Source: Levilactobacillus fujinensis | GTDB lineage: Bacteria > Bacillota > Bacilli > Lactobacillales > Lactobacillaceae | Reading direction: 5' to 3' | Length of the DNA stretch: 55,386 nucleotides | NCBI RefSeq assembly: GCF_003946335.1 | Contig: NZ_RHNX01000020.1 | Coordinates: 1-55,386, forward strand | Part shown: positions 25,220-33,959 of the stretch, one piece after another | Position numbering within the stretch: the first letter of the stretch is position 1 | Layout of the letters: every line of letters begins with the position of its first letter | Position numbers and translations under genes: made by a program | The notes under the pieces: model-generated | Seen by the model: the letters and a program-made list of their open reading frames with translations, nothing else | Told to the model about the DNA's origin: nothing | Databases searched by the model: none

Positions 25220-26443
25220 GTGGGCACACGAAAGACAGAGCAGTGGCGGCGCAACCTAGCTGTTCTGTGGTTAGGAACATTTATTGCGGGCATGGGGTTT
25301 AGTGAAATCATGCCATTTTTATCGTTGTATGTGGATGACTTGGGAACCTTTACCAAGGGGCAATTGACCATCTATAGTGGCGTGACTTACGCGGCAACCT
25401 TCTTGGTTATCGCGCTGGTTTCGCCATTGTGGGGGAAGTTAGCCGACCGTAAGGGGCGAAAACTGATGCTGCTCCGTTCTTCAATGGGGATGGCCATCGT
25501 CATCGGTCTGATGGGGTTTGTCACCAATATTTGGCAATTGATTGGTCTCCGTTTCTTACAGGGGTTCTTTGCCGGCTATATTCCAAACGCCAGCGCCTTG
25601 ATTGCGGCGGAGACGCCACCGGAGAAGAGCGGGAATGCCCTGGGAATCCTGACGACCGGTTATGTCAGTGGTAACCTGATTGGACCAGTGCTTGGTGGAA
25701 TCTTAGCGCAAGTCTTCTCCATTCGGTGGACATTCCTGCTCACTGGGATTTTTCTAATTATCGTATTCTTCCTGAGCGCGACCTTAGTACATGAACATTT
25801 CACGCCCATCAGCAAGGAGAAGCAGGCACAAGCTGGCAGCTTCCTACGACAGGTTGAAAACCCAACGTTGATCATTGTTTTGCTAGTCTCAACTATGATT
25901 ATTCAAATGGGAAATAATTCCATCACACCAATTATTAGCTTATACGTGAAACAGCTGATGAATAATACGGGTCCAATTACGTTGGTTGCCGGAATCATTG
26001 CGGCATTGCCGGGCCTCTCAACGTTACTAGCCGCTCCGAAACTAGGCGAGTACGGCGACCGCCGTGGTACGCAACGGGTTCTAGTTTTTGGCTACGTTTT
26101 TGCCGTCCTGATGTACTTTCCCCAAGGATTCGTATCGAGTGTTTGGTTACTGGGTATCTTTCGATTTATGATTGGTGTTTCTGACGGTGCGCTGTTTCCA
26201 GCCGTGCAAACAATGCTGACCAAAAACTCGCCACATTCATTGACGGGGACAGTCTTCAGTTGGAATCAATCGTTTCAAGCGTTAGGTAGTATGTTTGGGT
26301 CAATGCTTGGTGGTTTAGTAGCCAACTGGTTCAACTATAATGGGGTCTTTACGTTTACGGCGCTCACTCTGTTACTGAATTTCCTACTACTGTGGTGGTT
26401 GGTGCCGGACATTCGGCATTGGCGCAGTCGGCAGGCTAACTAG
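25220..26443 (+). CDS. MFS multidrug-type efflux transporter
   Basis: Twelve-helix, 407-residue proton-coupled exporter of the MdtG/TetA-like group. Motif A is GKLADRKGRKLMLL between helices 2 and 3, and motif C (GYVSGNLIGPVLGG) is in helix 5, the mark of drug/H+ antiporters. Start is GTG with a GAAGAGG site upstream. It is followed after 10 bases by an alarmone synthetase gene, so the two are probably cotranscribed. Confidence 0.9.
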   Translation: MGTRKTEQWRRNLAVLWLGTFIAGMGFSEIMPFLSLYVDDLGTFTKGQLTIYSGVTYAATFLVIALVSPLWGKLADRKGRKLMLLRSSMGMAIVIGLMGFVTNIWQLIGLRFLQGFFAGYIPNASALIAAETPPEKSGNALGILTTGYVSGNLIGPVLGGILAQVFSIRWTFLLTGIFLIIVFFLSATLVHEHFTPISKEKQAQAGSFLRQVENPTLIIVLLVSTMIIQMGNNSITPIISLYVKQLMNNTGPITLVAGIIAALPGLSTLLAAPKLGEYGDRRGTQRVLVFGYVFAVLMYFPQGFVSSVWLLGIFRFMIGVSDGALFPAVQTMLTKNSPHSLTGTVFSWNQSFQALGSMFGSMLGGLVANWFNYNGVFTFTALTLLLNFLLLWWLVPDIRHWRSRQAN

Positions 26444-26453
26444 GAGAGAAATA

Positions 26454-27128
26454 ATGACGAATACGAATTTACCCGCACAGAATTTGCCAACGCAATTTCC
26501 AAACAACCCAACCGCATTGGAAGCCATTGACCGGTTCCGATCGCTGATGCTGAATTACAACAGTGCTGTTCAGGTCGTGACCACCAAGATTCATTACCTT
26601 GACCAGGAATATCAGATTCAACATGGACATACACTGGTTGACAGCCTGCAGTCGCGAATCAAGTCGCCGGAAAGTATCTTGGAAAAGGTCCAACGAAAAC
26701 ACTTTGACTTCAATTTCGACACGTTGCCGAAACAAATGCACGATATCGCTGGCATCCGCATCATTGTGCGGTTCGAGGACGATATGGTTGCTATGGAACG
26801 CCGCTTAGCTAAGCAACCGGACATCAAAATTTTGCGGCGCAAGGATTACGTGACGAATCCCAAACCCAATGGCTACCGGAGCCTGCATTTGATCTTAGCC
26901 GTACCGGTCTACTTGGATGCTGGGGTGGCCGAGGTTACGGTCGAGGTCCAGATTCGGACGATTGCAATGAATTTTTGGGCGTCCTTGGAACATGAACTGA
27001 GTTATAAAAAGAACGTACAGCATCAAGACGAGTTACGCCAAGAGTTGATCTCAAAGGCTGAGTTGGTTCATCAACTCGATCAAGATATGAATGCCATCAA
27101 GAACCAGATTCGTGCTCAGGATAATTAG
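26454..27128 (+). CDS. Small alarmone synthetase, RelP/SAS2-like
   Basis: A 224-residue single-domain (p)ppGpp synthetase. The RelA/SpoT synthetase motifs are present: SRIKSPESILEKVQRK (ATP-binding region), MHDIAGIRIIVRF, NPKPNGYRSLHLI (G-loop) and VEVQIRTIAMNFWASLEHEL. There is no hydrolase, TGS or ACT domain. The NPKPNGYRSLHL...VPVYL pattern is closer to RelP (YwaC) than RelQ (YjbM), as far as can be judged by eye. Coupling with an efflux pump suggests a drug or envelope stress context. Confidence 0.88.
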   Translation: MTNTNLPAQNLPTQFPNNPTALEAIDRFRSLMLNYNSAVQVVTTKIHYLDQEYQIQHGHTLVDSLQSRIKSPESILEKVQRKHFDFNFDTLPKQMHDIAGIRIIVRFEDDMVAMERRLAKQPDIKILRRKDYVTNPKPNGYRSLHLILAVPVYLDAGVAEVTVEVQIRTIAMNFWASLEHELSYKKNVQHQDELRQELISKAELVHQLDQDMNAIKNQIRAQDN

Positions 27129-27199
27129 GCTTGGGTTAGTAAGGGTAGTGGTTAGCAGAAATATAATCTAGAGACGTTATGAATACAACTGGAAGCCGC

Positions 27200-27385
27200 A
27201 AAAACTCTTCGTTGACAAGCTTGGAGACGCGGTTTTTTTGAGGCTTTAAGTTGTATTCGCACTGATTAAGCCCATAGCTGCCAGCCGGTAAGGTGATGGA
27301 TAGACAACGTTGCCTATTTTTTGGACCCAGTATCGCTGTGACAACAGTCATAATGCGTATTTTGGACTTTAAACCTCAGCTTTAG
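27200..27385 (+). repeat. Dispersed intergenic repeat copy (R4)
   Basis: Contains GAGGCTTTAAGTTGTATTCG, then CTGCCAGCCGGTAAGGTGAT, then GACAACGTTGCCTATTTTTT, then CCCAGTATCGCTGTGACAAC and AGTCATAATGCGTATTTTGG. It is the reverse of the copy at 35397-35522 in orientation. It occupies most of the gap after the alarmone synthetase. Confidence 0.85.
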
Positions 27386-27391
27386 AGACAT

Positions 27392-27437
27392 AAAAAGTCG
27401 GACAGTTCTTCGTTAACGAAGAGTTGTCCAACTTTTA
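27392..27437. terminator. Strong hairpin, probable terminator
   Basis: AAAAGT.GGACA..TCTTCGTT pairs with its complement around 27414 and ends ACTTTT. The near-symmetrical arms can act in either direction. Confidence 0.65.
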
Positions 27438-27445
27438 AGATGAAA

Positions 27446-27478
27446 TAAAAACCCTGGCAGCTGCCAAGGTTGGTTGTT
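27446..27478 (-). terminator. Intrinsic terminator of the DUF2929 gene
   Basis: On the minus strand CCTTGGCAGCTGCCAGGG is followed by TTTTTATTT. Confidence 0.7.
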
Positions 27479-27501
27479 TAGGTCATGCTTAAATGAGCTA
27501 C

Positions 27502-27699
27502 TTATTTCTTCGAAGTCTGGTCGTCACGACTGAGTAAGTACCACCCATTGACGGCGATCACGCCAACAATTGCCATCATGACACCAATTTGCATAGGTTG
27601 CCAGGTCATCTGTTTCAACGTACCACCGATATAACCAATAACTTCTCCGAAGATAACCGCCCAGAAAATCACGACTAAATTAGATTCAAGCCACTTCAC
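27502..27699 (-). CDS. DUF2929 (YjzD-like) small membrane protein
   Basis: A 65-residue protein with two membrane helices. The pattern IFWAVIFGEVIGYIGGTL is that of the DUF2929/YjzD family; the second helix is GVMMAIVGVIAVNGWYLL. GTG 27699 is preferred because TGAGG is 8 bases upstream; a GTG three codons earlier lies on the ribosome site. Role unknown. Monocistronic. Confidence 0.75.
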   Translation of the reverse strand: MKWLESNLVVIFWAVIFGEVIGYIGGTLKQMTWQPMQIGVMMAIVGVIAVNGWYLLSRDDQTSKK

Positions 27700-27946
27700 A
27701 CGCGTCACCTCACAATCGTTATTAGTTTACCACGATTGCTGGTCAACAGGTAGTTAAGTTTTGGCGAGAACTTCTTCAGGTCAAAAATATCTGTCATCGA
27801 AGCGGAGACGCCAAGGTGTGGTCTTGCGGATAATCGTGATTCTTAACGGTCAGTCAGGAAAAAAGAAACCGGGCAACGCCTTAGACTGAGTTAGATAATT
27901 AAGCTGCGTCAGTAAGTTAACCAACGAACCGGTTGAAACGGGAAGT

Positions 27947-27975
27947 TTGCTTTGCTAAGGAAGTTTCCGTATAAT
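27947..27975 (+). promoter_or_regulatory. napA promoter
   Basis: TTGCTT (27947-27952) and a perfect -10 TATAAT (27970-27975) with 17-base spacing. Transcription would start near 27982. Confidence 0.65.
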
Positions 27976-28003
27976 ATAAACTAACTAAATTAATGATGGT
28001 TGA

Positions 28004-28068
28004 AGCGACTGCTTTCAAGAACTGTGTTCTCCTTGGGTTGGGGGGGCCATTTTTGGCGGTCGCTTTTT
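28004..28068 (+). terminator. Terminator hairpin inside the napA leader (attenuator candidate)
   Basis: AGCGACTGC (28004-28012) pairs fully with GCGGTCGCT (28056-28064), followed by TTTTTG. It lies after the napA promoter and 7 bases before the napA ribosome site AAAGGAGG. The 43-base apical region contains GAAC-TGT-GTTC and a GGCC-ATTTTT-GGC mini-stem. No plus-strand gene upstream needs a terminator, so conditional attenuation or a cation riboswitch is plausible. Confidence 0.55.
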
Positions 28069-28088
28069 GTTTGCAAAGGAGGAAGCGC

Positions 28089-29285
28089 GTGGAACTATTA
28101 AGAGATTTAACACTAATATTATTGGCAACAACAATTGTGGGCCATTATAGCACCCGAATCGGGATTCCGGCCGTAATTGGTCAGTTAGTCATCGGTGTTT
28201 TGATGGGCCCGGCCGTCTTGGGCTGGCTACATTTAACGCATGACTTGGAAAGCTTTGCGGAAATTGGGGTCATCGTTTTAATGTTTATTGCTGGATTGGA
28301 AAGTGACCTACAGCTACTGAAACGTTACTTAAAACCCAGCGTGTTAGTAGCTATTATGGGAGTCTTGATTCCGGTGGCCGGGACGTATCTGGTCGGTATC
28401 TTCTATCATTTGAACGTCACGGAAAGTATGTTCTTAAGCGTCATCTTCGCGGCAACGTCCGTCTCGATCTCCGTGGAGGTCTTGAAAGAAATGAACGCCT
28501 TGAACAGCCGTGAGGGGACCACGATTCTAGGAGCCGCTGTCGTCGATGATGTGTTGGCCGTCGTGATCTTAAGTGTGTTGGTCAGTACAACGGGGACGGC
28601 GGTTGCTGATGGCGCTGCGGCGTCCAGTAGCCTCCTCTTGACGACATTCGAACAGATCATTTACTTCGCTGCGATTTACTTTGTCGTGCGGTGGGTGGCC
28701 CCGTACCTGGTCAAGATTGGCGATCGCCTGATGATTCCGATGGGCGCAACCTTGATGGCAGTTATCTTGTGCTTTGGGATGGCTTACGTGGCCGAATTAG
28801 TTGGGTTGAGTAACGTTGTGGGGGCCTTCTTCGCGGGAATCGCGATTTCCCAGACGTCGGCAAAATCGACTGTGGACCGGCATATTGAGCCGATCGGCTA
28901 CGCGCTATTTATCCCGGTATTCTTTGTCAGCATTGGTCTCAATATGGACTTCAAGGGCCTGGGCAATCAAATTAGTTTTATCATTGTTCTGACGATAGTT
29001 GCGGTGTTGACCAAACAACTGGGCGCGGGTCTAGGTGCCAAAATGGCTGGGTTTCACTGGACCAGCTCGATGGCCGTAGGTGCCGGTATGGTCTCCCGAG
29101 GCGAAATGGCGTTGATTATCGCCCAAATTGGGTATCAGGCCAAGTTGATGTCGCCAGTCCGTTACTCGGCTATTGTGGCGGCCATTATTGTGGCAACTCT
29201 ACTTGCACCCTTCCTCCTACGTTTTTATATGAATCGCGTGCGTAAAGGCGAGGTCGACAAGTCGAAGGTTCGCCCGGCAGAATAA
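28089..29285 (+). CDS. napA: NapA/Kef-type Na+/H+ antiporter (CPA2 family)
   Basis: Membrane antiporter exchanging Na+ (or K+) for protons; 398 residues, about 12 helices. Features: STRIGIPAVIGQLVIGVLMGP at the N-terminus, the ion-binding VVDDVLAVVI acidic pair in the middle, and AFFAGIAIS and GMVSRGEMALII later, all typical of CPA2. GTG 28089 is chosen with AAAGGAGG 6 bases upstream; the frame opens at 27993, but that start has no site and would translate through the leader hairpin. No C-terminal RCK/TrkA domain. Confidence 0.9.
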   Translation: MELLRDLTLILLATTIVGHYSTRIGIPAVIGQLVIGVLMGPAVLGWLHLTHDLESFAEIGVIVLMFIAGLESDLQLLKRYLKPSVLVAIMGVLIPVAGTYLVGIFYHLNVTESMFLSVIFAATSVSISVEVLKEMNALNSREGTTILGAAVVDDVLAVVILSVLVSTTGTAVADGAAASSSLLLTTFEQIIYFAAIYFVVRWVAPYLVKIGDRLMIPMGATLMAVILCFGMAYVAELVGLSNVVGAFFAGIAISQTSAKSTVDRHIEPIGYALFIPVFFVSIGLNMDFKGLGNQISFIIVLTIVAVLTKQLGAGLGAKMAGFHWTSSMAVGAGMVSRGEMALIIAQIGYQAKLMSPVRYSAIVAAIIVATLLAPFLLRFYMNRVRKGEVDKSKVRPAE

Positions 29286-29387
29286 CCGCTAAGTTAAGTG
29301 ACCGAACTTAAGGAACACAAGCGATTAGCAAGTTCACTTGTTTGACTAATTGTCCCTTATAATTGAACATAAAGGGGGGCGACTTTG

Positions 29388-29606
29388 ATGATTTTCAATC
29401 GACGGTTCTATCGTAGTTTGTCGTTTTGGCTGGGACTGGTCTTAATCGTCCTGAACGCCGTGCTCGGCTGGCCGGTTCAGATTCACAGCCTCTTCTGGTG
29501 GGGAACGTTAGTCATGTTAGTGGCGGGACTGGTCTTCCTGACTAGTGGCCTGATTTGCGATACCACAACGGGTGGGAAACAAAGTTACGGTCGGCACTGC
29601 AGTTGA
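29388..29606 (+). CDS. Small two-helix membrane protein, hypothetical
   Basis: 72 residues with two hydrophobic segments (LSFWLGLVLIVLNAVLGW and WWGTLVMLVAGLVFLTSGLI). Good GGGGGG ribosome site and a TATAAT at 29358. No family recognised. Ends at its own terminator. Confidence 0.6.
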   Translation: MIFNRRFYRSLSFWLGLVLIVLNAVLGWPVQIHSLFWWGTLVMLVAGLVFLTSGLICDTTTGGKQSYGRHCS

Positions 29607-29636
29607 TCACGAAACGCTAAAAAAATTAGGTAACTT

Positions 29637-29665
29637 AAAAAATCGGCCGGTGAGCCGATTTTTTT
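29637..29665 (+). terminator. Intrinsic terminator after the small membrane protein gene
   Basis: AATCGGC pairs with GCCGATT around CGGTGA, flanked by A4 and T7. Confidence 0.85.
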
Positions 29666-29680
29666 GTCTGAATTTTTTTA

Positions 29681-29711
29681 AACAAAAGAGCCTGAGATTC
29701 CCCAGGCTCTG
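29681..29711 (-). terminator. Intrinsic terminator of yfhO
   Basis: On the minus strand GAGCCTGGGG..CCAGGCTC-type hairpin (arms 29688-29694 and 29703-29709) is followed by TTTTGTTT. Confidence 0.75.
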
Positions 29712-29722
29712 GATAAAGACAA

Positions 29723-32428
29723 CTAGTGATCCTTGTGTTTGCCAACAGGTCGTAGCCATTCGACTGTGAACCAGAAGAGAATGAACAGGGTACCACTGAT
29801 AAGGCTGATCAGGGCGCCAATTTTGAGGCCAGGCGTCTGATAAGTCAGTGTGACATGGTTGTTGCCAGACTTCAGTGGAACGCCAATCATGCCCTTATAA
29901 GACTGTTTGACGGGAATCAAGGATTCGGCGTGCATGACAGTCTTAATAGCCACGGGTTTGCCGTTGACCTTAGCCGTCCAACCAGGTATATCTGGAATGG
30001 AGACGTACAGGAGCCGACGATCGGCCGTCCCTGTCACGTCACCAGACAACCAGGTGACCCCGCTATTAGCCCGAAGCTTATAGCGCTGTTGCTTCAGACT
30101 GGCGACTAGTTGCAGGTATTTGGCCTGATCGAGCGTCGCAAATTGATTACTGGAGCCAGTTTCCGGTCGCCGGGTGATATAGCTGATAGTCATGATCGTC
30201 CCTTTAGTATGTTCTCCAAAGTTCATGATATAGCGGAAGCCATCAGCATTGATCAGCGGCTTCGCCTTCTTACCGTTGACCCGTAAGCTTGAGTAAATCA
30301 TGGTTCCAGATGGCGAGTACCCGTGCAGAAGGCCGGTCGCATTGACCCGGACAGTAAATGTTTGCAGGTACTGTGGGCCACGTAAGGTTGTGCGTTTCGG
30401 AATGGTCGCGAGATCCTGAGCGGTGGCGCGTTTCGTGTTCATCTTGAGAACGGAGACGGGGGCCAACGTATTCTTGCGAGCGCCTAGGGTAGCCAGCAAG
30501 CGCTGCTGATTAGTCAACGCCTGCTGGTCATTCAATGTCAAATGAGCTAATTTATCTGGAACGGCAAAGCCGATACCCGCGTAAGAGTTGAGTCGGTTAA
30601 CGACCGGTTTCTTATTGGCGTTCAACCGGTATTTTACCCCAAATAGCGTATCGGTCAGATGCGTGTAGCCTTGGGAACTGATACGGCGAACGTTTGGACT
30701 AAAGTAGCCCAGATCGTGTTGAAAGACACGCGCCTGTTCGACCAACGTTGAGCTATACGAACTGTTCCCGGCATACCCGTAAAGTAGCGGATCGTTGTAA
30801 TGGTTGTACGCACCACTGTAGGCTGCGCCAATCTGGGAATGAAGAAATTCGACGCGGTGTAAGTTTGGCTTGTGTTTGGTGGCAGTGACCTTGCGCAACG
30901 CGGCGGCATCCTTTTTGTAATATTTCTCAAATTGGGTTTGGGAGCCAAAGCTAATACCATGAGTGGCCGCTAAGAAGTTCCCCCCTAATTCAACCGAGAT
31001 AATCAATCCCATGAGACCGATCCGGATGGGCCGCCATTCGCTCACAAATAGGAGCATGGTGTTGACCAACAACAGCGCTAAGGATAGCCACAGCAAATGA
31101 AACTGGGGCTGACTTTGTAGGTAGAGGTCGTTGTTATAACTGGGCAAGGCTCGTTCCCAAATGCTGGGGATGACCTGTGCGGACAAGTAGCCAATGGTCA
31201 ACAGCCCTGCGGCCCAGACTAGCGCGAGTACCTTTTGCGGATCATTCATGGTCTGGGATGGGTGTGTTTGCCAAGCACGGTAGGCCGCCGTTAACGCCAA
31301 GAACGTGAAAAAGTAGACGTTACGGAATGGAAAGCCGGCTGGTTGCTGAAACATGTGCCAAGCGGTGTTGAAGAGGGTGATGAGTAACCCCAATCCCATG
31401 GCGATGAGTAACCACATCGTCCGGCGTTTTTCGACCGCTAGGATCTTTGGTGAAACGAAGTAGACGATTAAAAGTAAGAACATCAAGGTGCCCATAAACA
31501 GGCTTGGTGCGTGGTACAGGTGGGTCACATAATTGCTGCTACCCAGTCCAAATTGGGCCAGGACTTCCGGACCAAAGAGTGGCGTTGGCAGATAGTTATT
31601 GACAAAGACGGTACTTTTACCCGTCAGTAGCATGCCCATCGCCGTTGGAATTAAGACGATCATGGACATACCACCAGCCAATACTGAGCCAATCAGAAAC
31701 TGGCGAATCGCTGCCCAATGCATCCGCCAGACTTCTTTGAATGGCGTAGCGGTTGATTGATGTTCAATGACTAGATAAATGAAGTACATCACTGAAAATA
31801 GGCAGGTCATGTAACCCATGTAATAGTTGGAAATGATAGTTGCAGTGAGGCTTAACGTGTACAGCCCATAATGGTGTAGACTGACTAATCGATGTAACCC
31901 TAACGCGACTAGTGGCAACCAAATCAAAGCATCCAGCCACATGATGTCGTAGAAGTACATGGCGGTAAAGCCACACAAACTGAATGCGGTGGAGAAGAGA
32001 ATCAACGACCAGCCGCTCCGTAAAAAGGCGTGCCGGATGAAAACGGCCATGCTTAACCCAATCGTACTGATTTTTAAGATGACGATCCAGGTGACCGCCA
32101 GCGGAAGTTTCGCTGCTGGAAAGAGAAAAATTAACAAGTTAAACGGACTGATCACGTAATACGTGAGTAACGGAATGATTCCGCTGCCCGTCCCCAAAGA
32201 AAATGAAAAGAGATGGAACTGCCCTGTCGTGACGGTCGACCGCAGATATTCCAGAATCGGAACGTACTGTGCCCCCATGTCACTAAACATCAAATTTCGA
32301 CTGCCAAATGGCGTAATCTTTAGTTGCCAGAAGATAACGACCATGATGGCAAATGGAACGAAAAATGCCCCCAAATACACCCAACGGCTGACTCTTAGCG
32401 CCGCGAGGGTGTTTCGCTGCTGCTTCAT
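29723..32428 (-). CDS. yfhO: YfhO-family polytopic membrane protein
   Basis: A 901-residue multi-spanning protein of the YfhO family (GT-C-like fold). In other Firmicutes YfhO glycosylates lipoteichoic acid from undecaprenyl-sugar. About 12 helices fill the N-terminal two-thirds (MFSDMGAQYVPILEYL near residue 40 is the conserved first loop). A large extracellular region follows and one last helix sits near residue 885. ATG 32428 follows GGAGGGG. Monocistronic with its own terminator. Confidence 0.88.
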   Translation of the reverse strand: MKQQRNTLAALRVSRWVYLGAFFVPFAIMVVIFWQLKITPFGSRNLMFSDMGAQYVPILEYLRSTVTTGQFHLFSFSLGTGSGIIPLLTYYVISPFNLLIFLFPAAKLPLAVTWIVILKISTIGLSMAVFIRHAFLRSGWSLILFSTAFSLCGFTAMYFYDIMWLDALIWLPLVALGLHRLVSLHHYGLYTLSLTATIISNYYMGYMTCLFSVMYFIYLVIEHQSTATPFKEVWRMHWAAIRQFLIGSVLAGGMSMIVLIPTAMGMLLTGKSTVFVNNYLPTPLFGPEVLAQFGLGSSNYVTHLYHAPSLFMGTLMFLLLIVYFVSPKILAVEKRRTMWLLIAMGLGLLITLFNTAWHMFQQPAGFPFRNVYFFTFLALTAAYRAWQTHPSQTMNDPQKVLALVWAAGLLTIGYLSAQVIPSIWERALPSYNNDLYLQSQPQFHLLWLSLALLLVNTMLLFVSEWRPIRIGLMGLIISVELGGNFLAATHGISFGSQTQFEKYYKKDAAALRKVTATKHKPNLHRVEFLHSQIGAAYSGAYNHYNDPLLYGYAGNSSYSSTLVEQARVFQHDLGYFSPNVRRISSQGYTHLTDTLFGVKYRLNANKKPVVNRLNSYAGIGFAVPDKLAHLTLNDQQALTNQQRLLATLGARKNTLAPVSVLKMNTKRATAQDLATIPKRTTLRGPQYLQTFTVRVNATGLLHGYSPSGTMIYSSLRVNGKKAKPLINADGFRYIMNFGEHTKGTIMTISYITRRPETGSSNQFATLDQAKYLQLVASLKQQRYKLRANSGVTWLSGDVTGTADRRLLYVSIPDIPGWTAKVNGKPVAIKTVMHAESLIPVKQSYKGMIGVPLKSGNNHVTLTYQTPGLKIGALISLISGTLFILFWFTVEWLRPVGKHKDH

Positions 32429-33266
32429 GAAAACCCCTCCGTTAATGACAATCAAGATGTCTGTCCTTAATAGAATACCATGCAGACTGCTTTGACGAAA
32501 GTCTACCGCATTTTTCGAACAGTTCCGTGAACAACGGGTTAATCTTGGCAAAAACTTAGCCTTTAGTTAGCTGACAAAACTTAACGTGGGAGATGGTCAT
32601 ACGACTTGCTGGTGAAATTCTACCTGCTAGGGGGGATCCTACCAGCCTGAAAAGCGAACTTCTATCGGCGCCAATCGTGCAGACTGCCAAGCCTTGAATC
32701 CCAGATGGCTACTGTTTTGACCGCCAGCTTAAGGTTCCGTTATCGTTGGGTCTGTAGACTGTAACTTTAAATGACGGTTTTGCCGCCGGACCGGCGCACA
32801 CTAGCGATAATGATGAGATAAAACGTGGTCGCGTGGATCAATTCGCTACAGCCGAGTTGACTGGGTGGAAGTAATTGTGTCGTGACTAGTGTTGCGGACA
32901 TGTTTATACTATAGAGTAAGCGGTCTGGTGGCGCCTGAATGAGCTATGATGAAAATCAAAATTAAGGAAGCTTTGAGATGACAAGCAAGGATGAGCAGTC
33001 AGAAATAATCAAACGGTTCCTGTTACGGGTGAAATCGTAGCTATTTTACAAGGAATTAAAAGTTCCCAACCATCACTGATGACGGTTGGGATATCGATAT
33101 TGAGACCAAATTAGGGAGCTGAGTCACCGGGTGCCAGGAACGATGTGAGCACAACTTAAAGCCTCGAAATATCGCGGCTACAAGCTTGGCTTTTGCTAAG
33201 CAAGTGAAAGCCACTCACACCCACGCAAAGAAAAAATTCAAGAGTTTTTAAAAGGAGGAATGTCCG
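32429..33266. other. 840-base gene-poor region with a repeat and a possible gene remnant
   Basis: Upstream of divergent yfhO and the two-component genes. It contains a GCTGGT/ACCAGC hairpin (about 32609-32646) and a CCCAACC/GGTTGGG hairpin (33066-33091). It also holds a degenerate repeat copy (33090-33172). A short frame at 32978-33040 (MTSKDEQSEIIKRFLLRVKS) has AAGGAAG upstream and may be the start of a decayed gene. No functional gene seen. Confidence 0.5.
33090..33172 (-). repeat. Dispersed intergenic repeat, degenerate copy (R5)
   Basis: On the minus strand it reads CGAGGCTTTAAGTTGTGCTC and then CTAATTTGGTCTCAATATCG, matching landmarks of the copy at 35397-35522. The GGTAAGGCGATG part is altered. 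Confidence 0.5.
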
Positions 33267-33959
33267 TTGCCGACCACAGCGAAAGTTTTAGTTGTTGAAG
33301 ATGAGCGCGAATTATCCGCGGATATTGTTGAACTGATTAAACCGATTTGTGAAATCACGACTGCTTATGACGGGGAACAGGGAGAATTTTTGGCGAGTCA
33401 GGATGTCTTTGACGCCATCATTTTAGACCTGATGTTACCCGGCGAAAGTGGGTTGGATCTGCTGCTGCATATTCGCAGTAAGGGTGTGAAGACGCCCGTA
33501 TTGATTTTGACTGCAAAAGATACGATTGCCGATAAATTGCGGGGCTTTAACGATGGTGCCGACGATTACGTGACCAAGCCATTTCACCGTGAGGAACTAT
33601 TAGCGCGGATGAAGGCGTTGTTGAAACGAACCGGGCATCTGAATGACAGTGATACGATTACTCTAGGCCAATTAGAAATCAATACCAGCAAACATTTGGC
33701 AACGTTCAATGGGGAACCATTGACACTCAAGGGCCGGGAGTTTGATCTGCTCGCATACCTTGTAGCCAATCCGGGAACAATTATCACCAAGGAACAGATC
33801 TTCAATCGTCTCTGGGGTTTTGATTCGGAGACCAGTCTCTCCGTCGTGGAAGTGTACATGAGTAACCTGCGAAAGGAGCTCAAGCACGCCGGTAGTGACT
33901 TGTCGTTGCGGACTATCCGTAATGCCGGGTACATTGTGGAGGCCCCAGATGAGCAATAA
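33267..33959 (+). CDS. OmpR-family response regulator (CiaR-like)
   Basis: A 230-residue two-component regulator. Receiver domain 1-120 with acidic pocket Glu11-Asp12, phospho-acceptor Asp54 in LDLMLPG, LTAKD and KPFH. Winged-helix domain from residue 135 (TLKGREFDLLAYL to TIRNAGYIV). TTG 33267 follows AAAGGAGG. The kinase gene starts inside its end. CiaR-like by overall pattern; regulon unknown. Confidence 0.92.
   Translation: MPTTAKVLVVEDERELSADIVELIKPICEITTAYDGEQGEFLASQDVFDAIILDLMLPGESGLDLLLHIRSKGVKTPVLILTAKDTIADKLRGFNDGADDYVTKPFHREELLARMKALLKRTGHLNDSDTITLGQLEINTSKHLATFNGEPLTLKGREFDLLAYLVANPGTIITKEQIFNRLWGFDSETSLSVVEVYMSNLRKELKHAGSDLSLRTIRNAGYIVEAPDEQ

Noticed and set aside
32978-33040. 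Short gene MTSKDEQSEIIKRFLLRVKS
   Set aside because: Has a plausible ribosome site but is only 20 codons with no relatives known to me; kept only as a possible remnant in the gap description.
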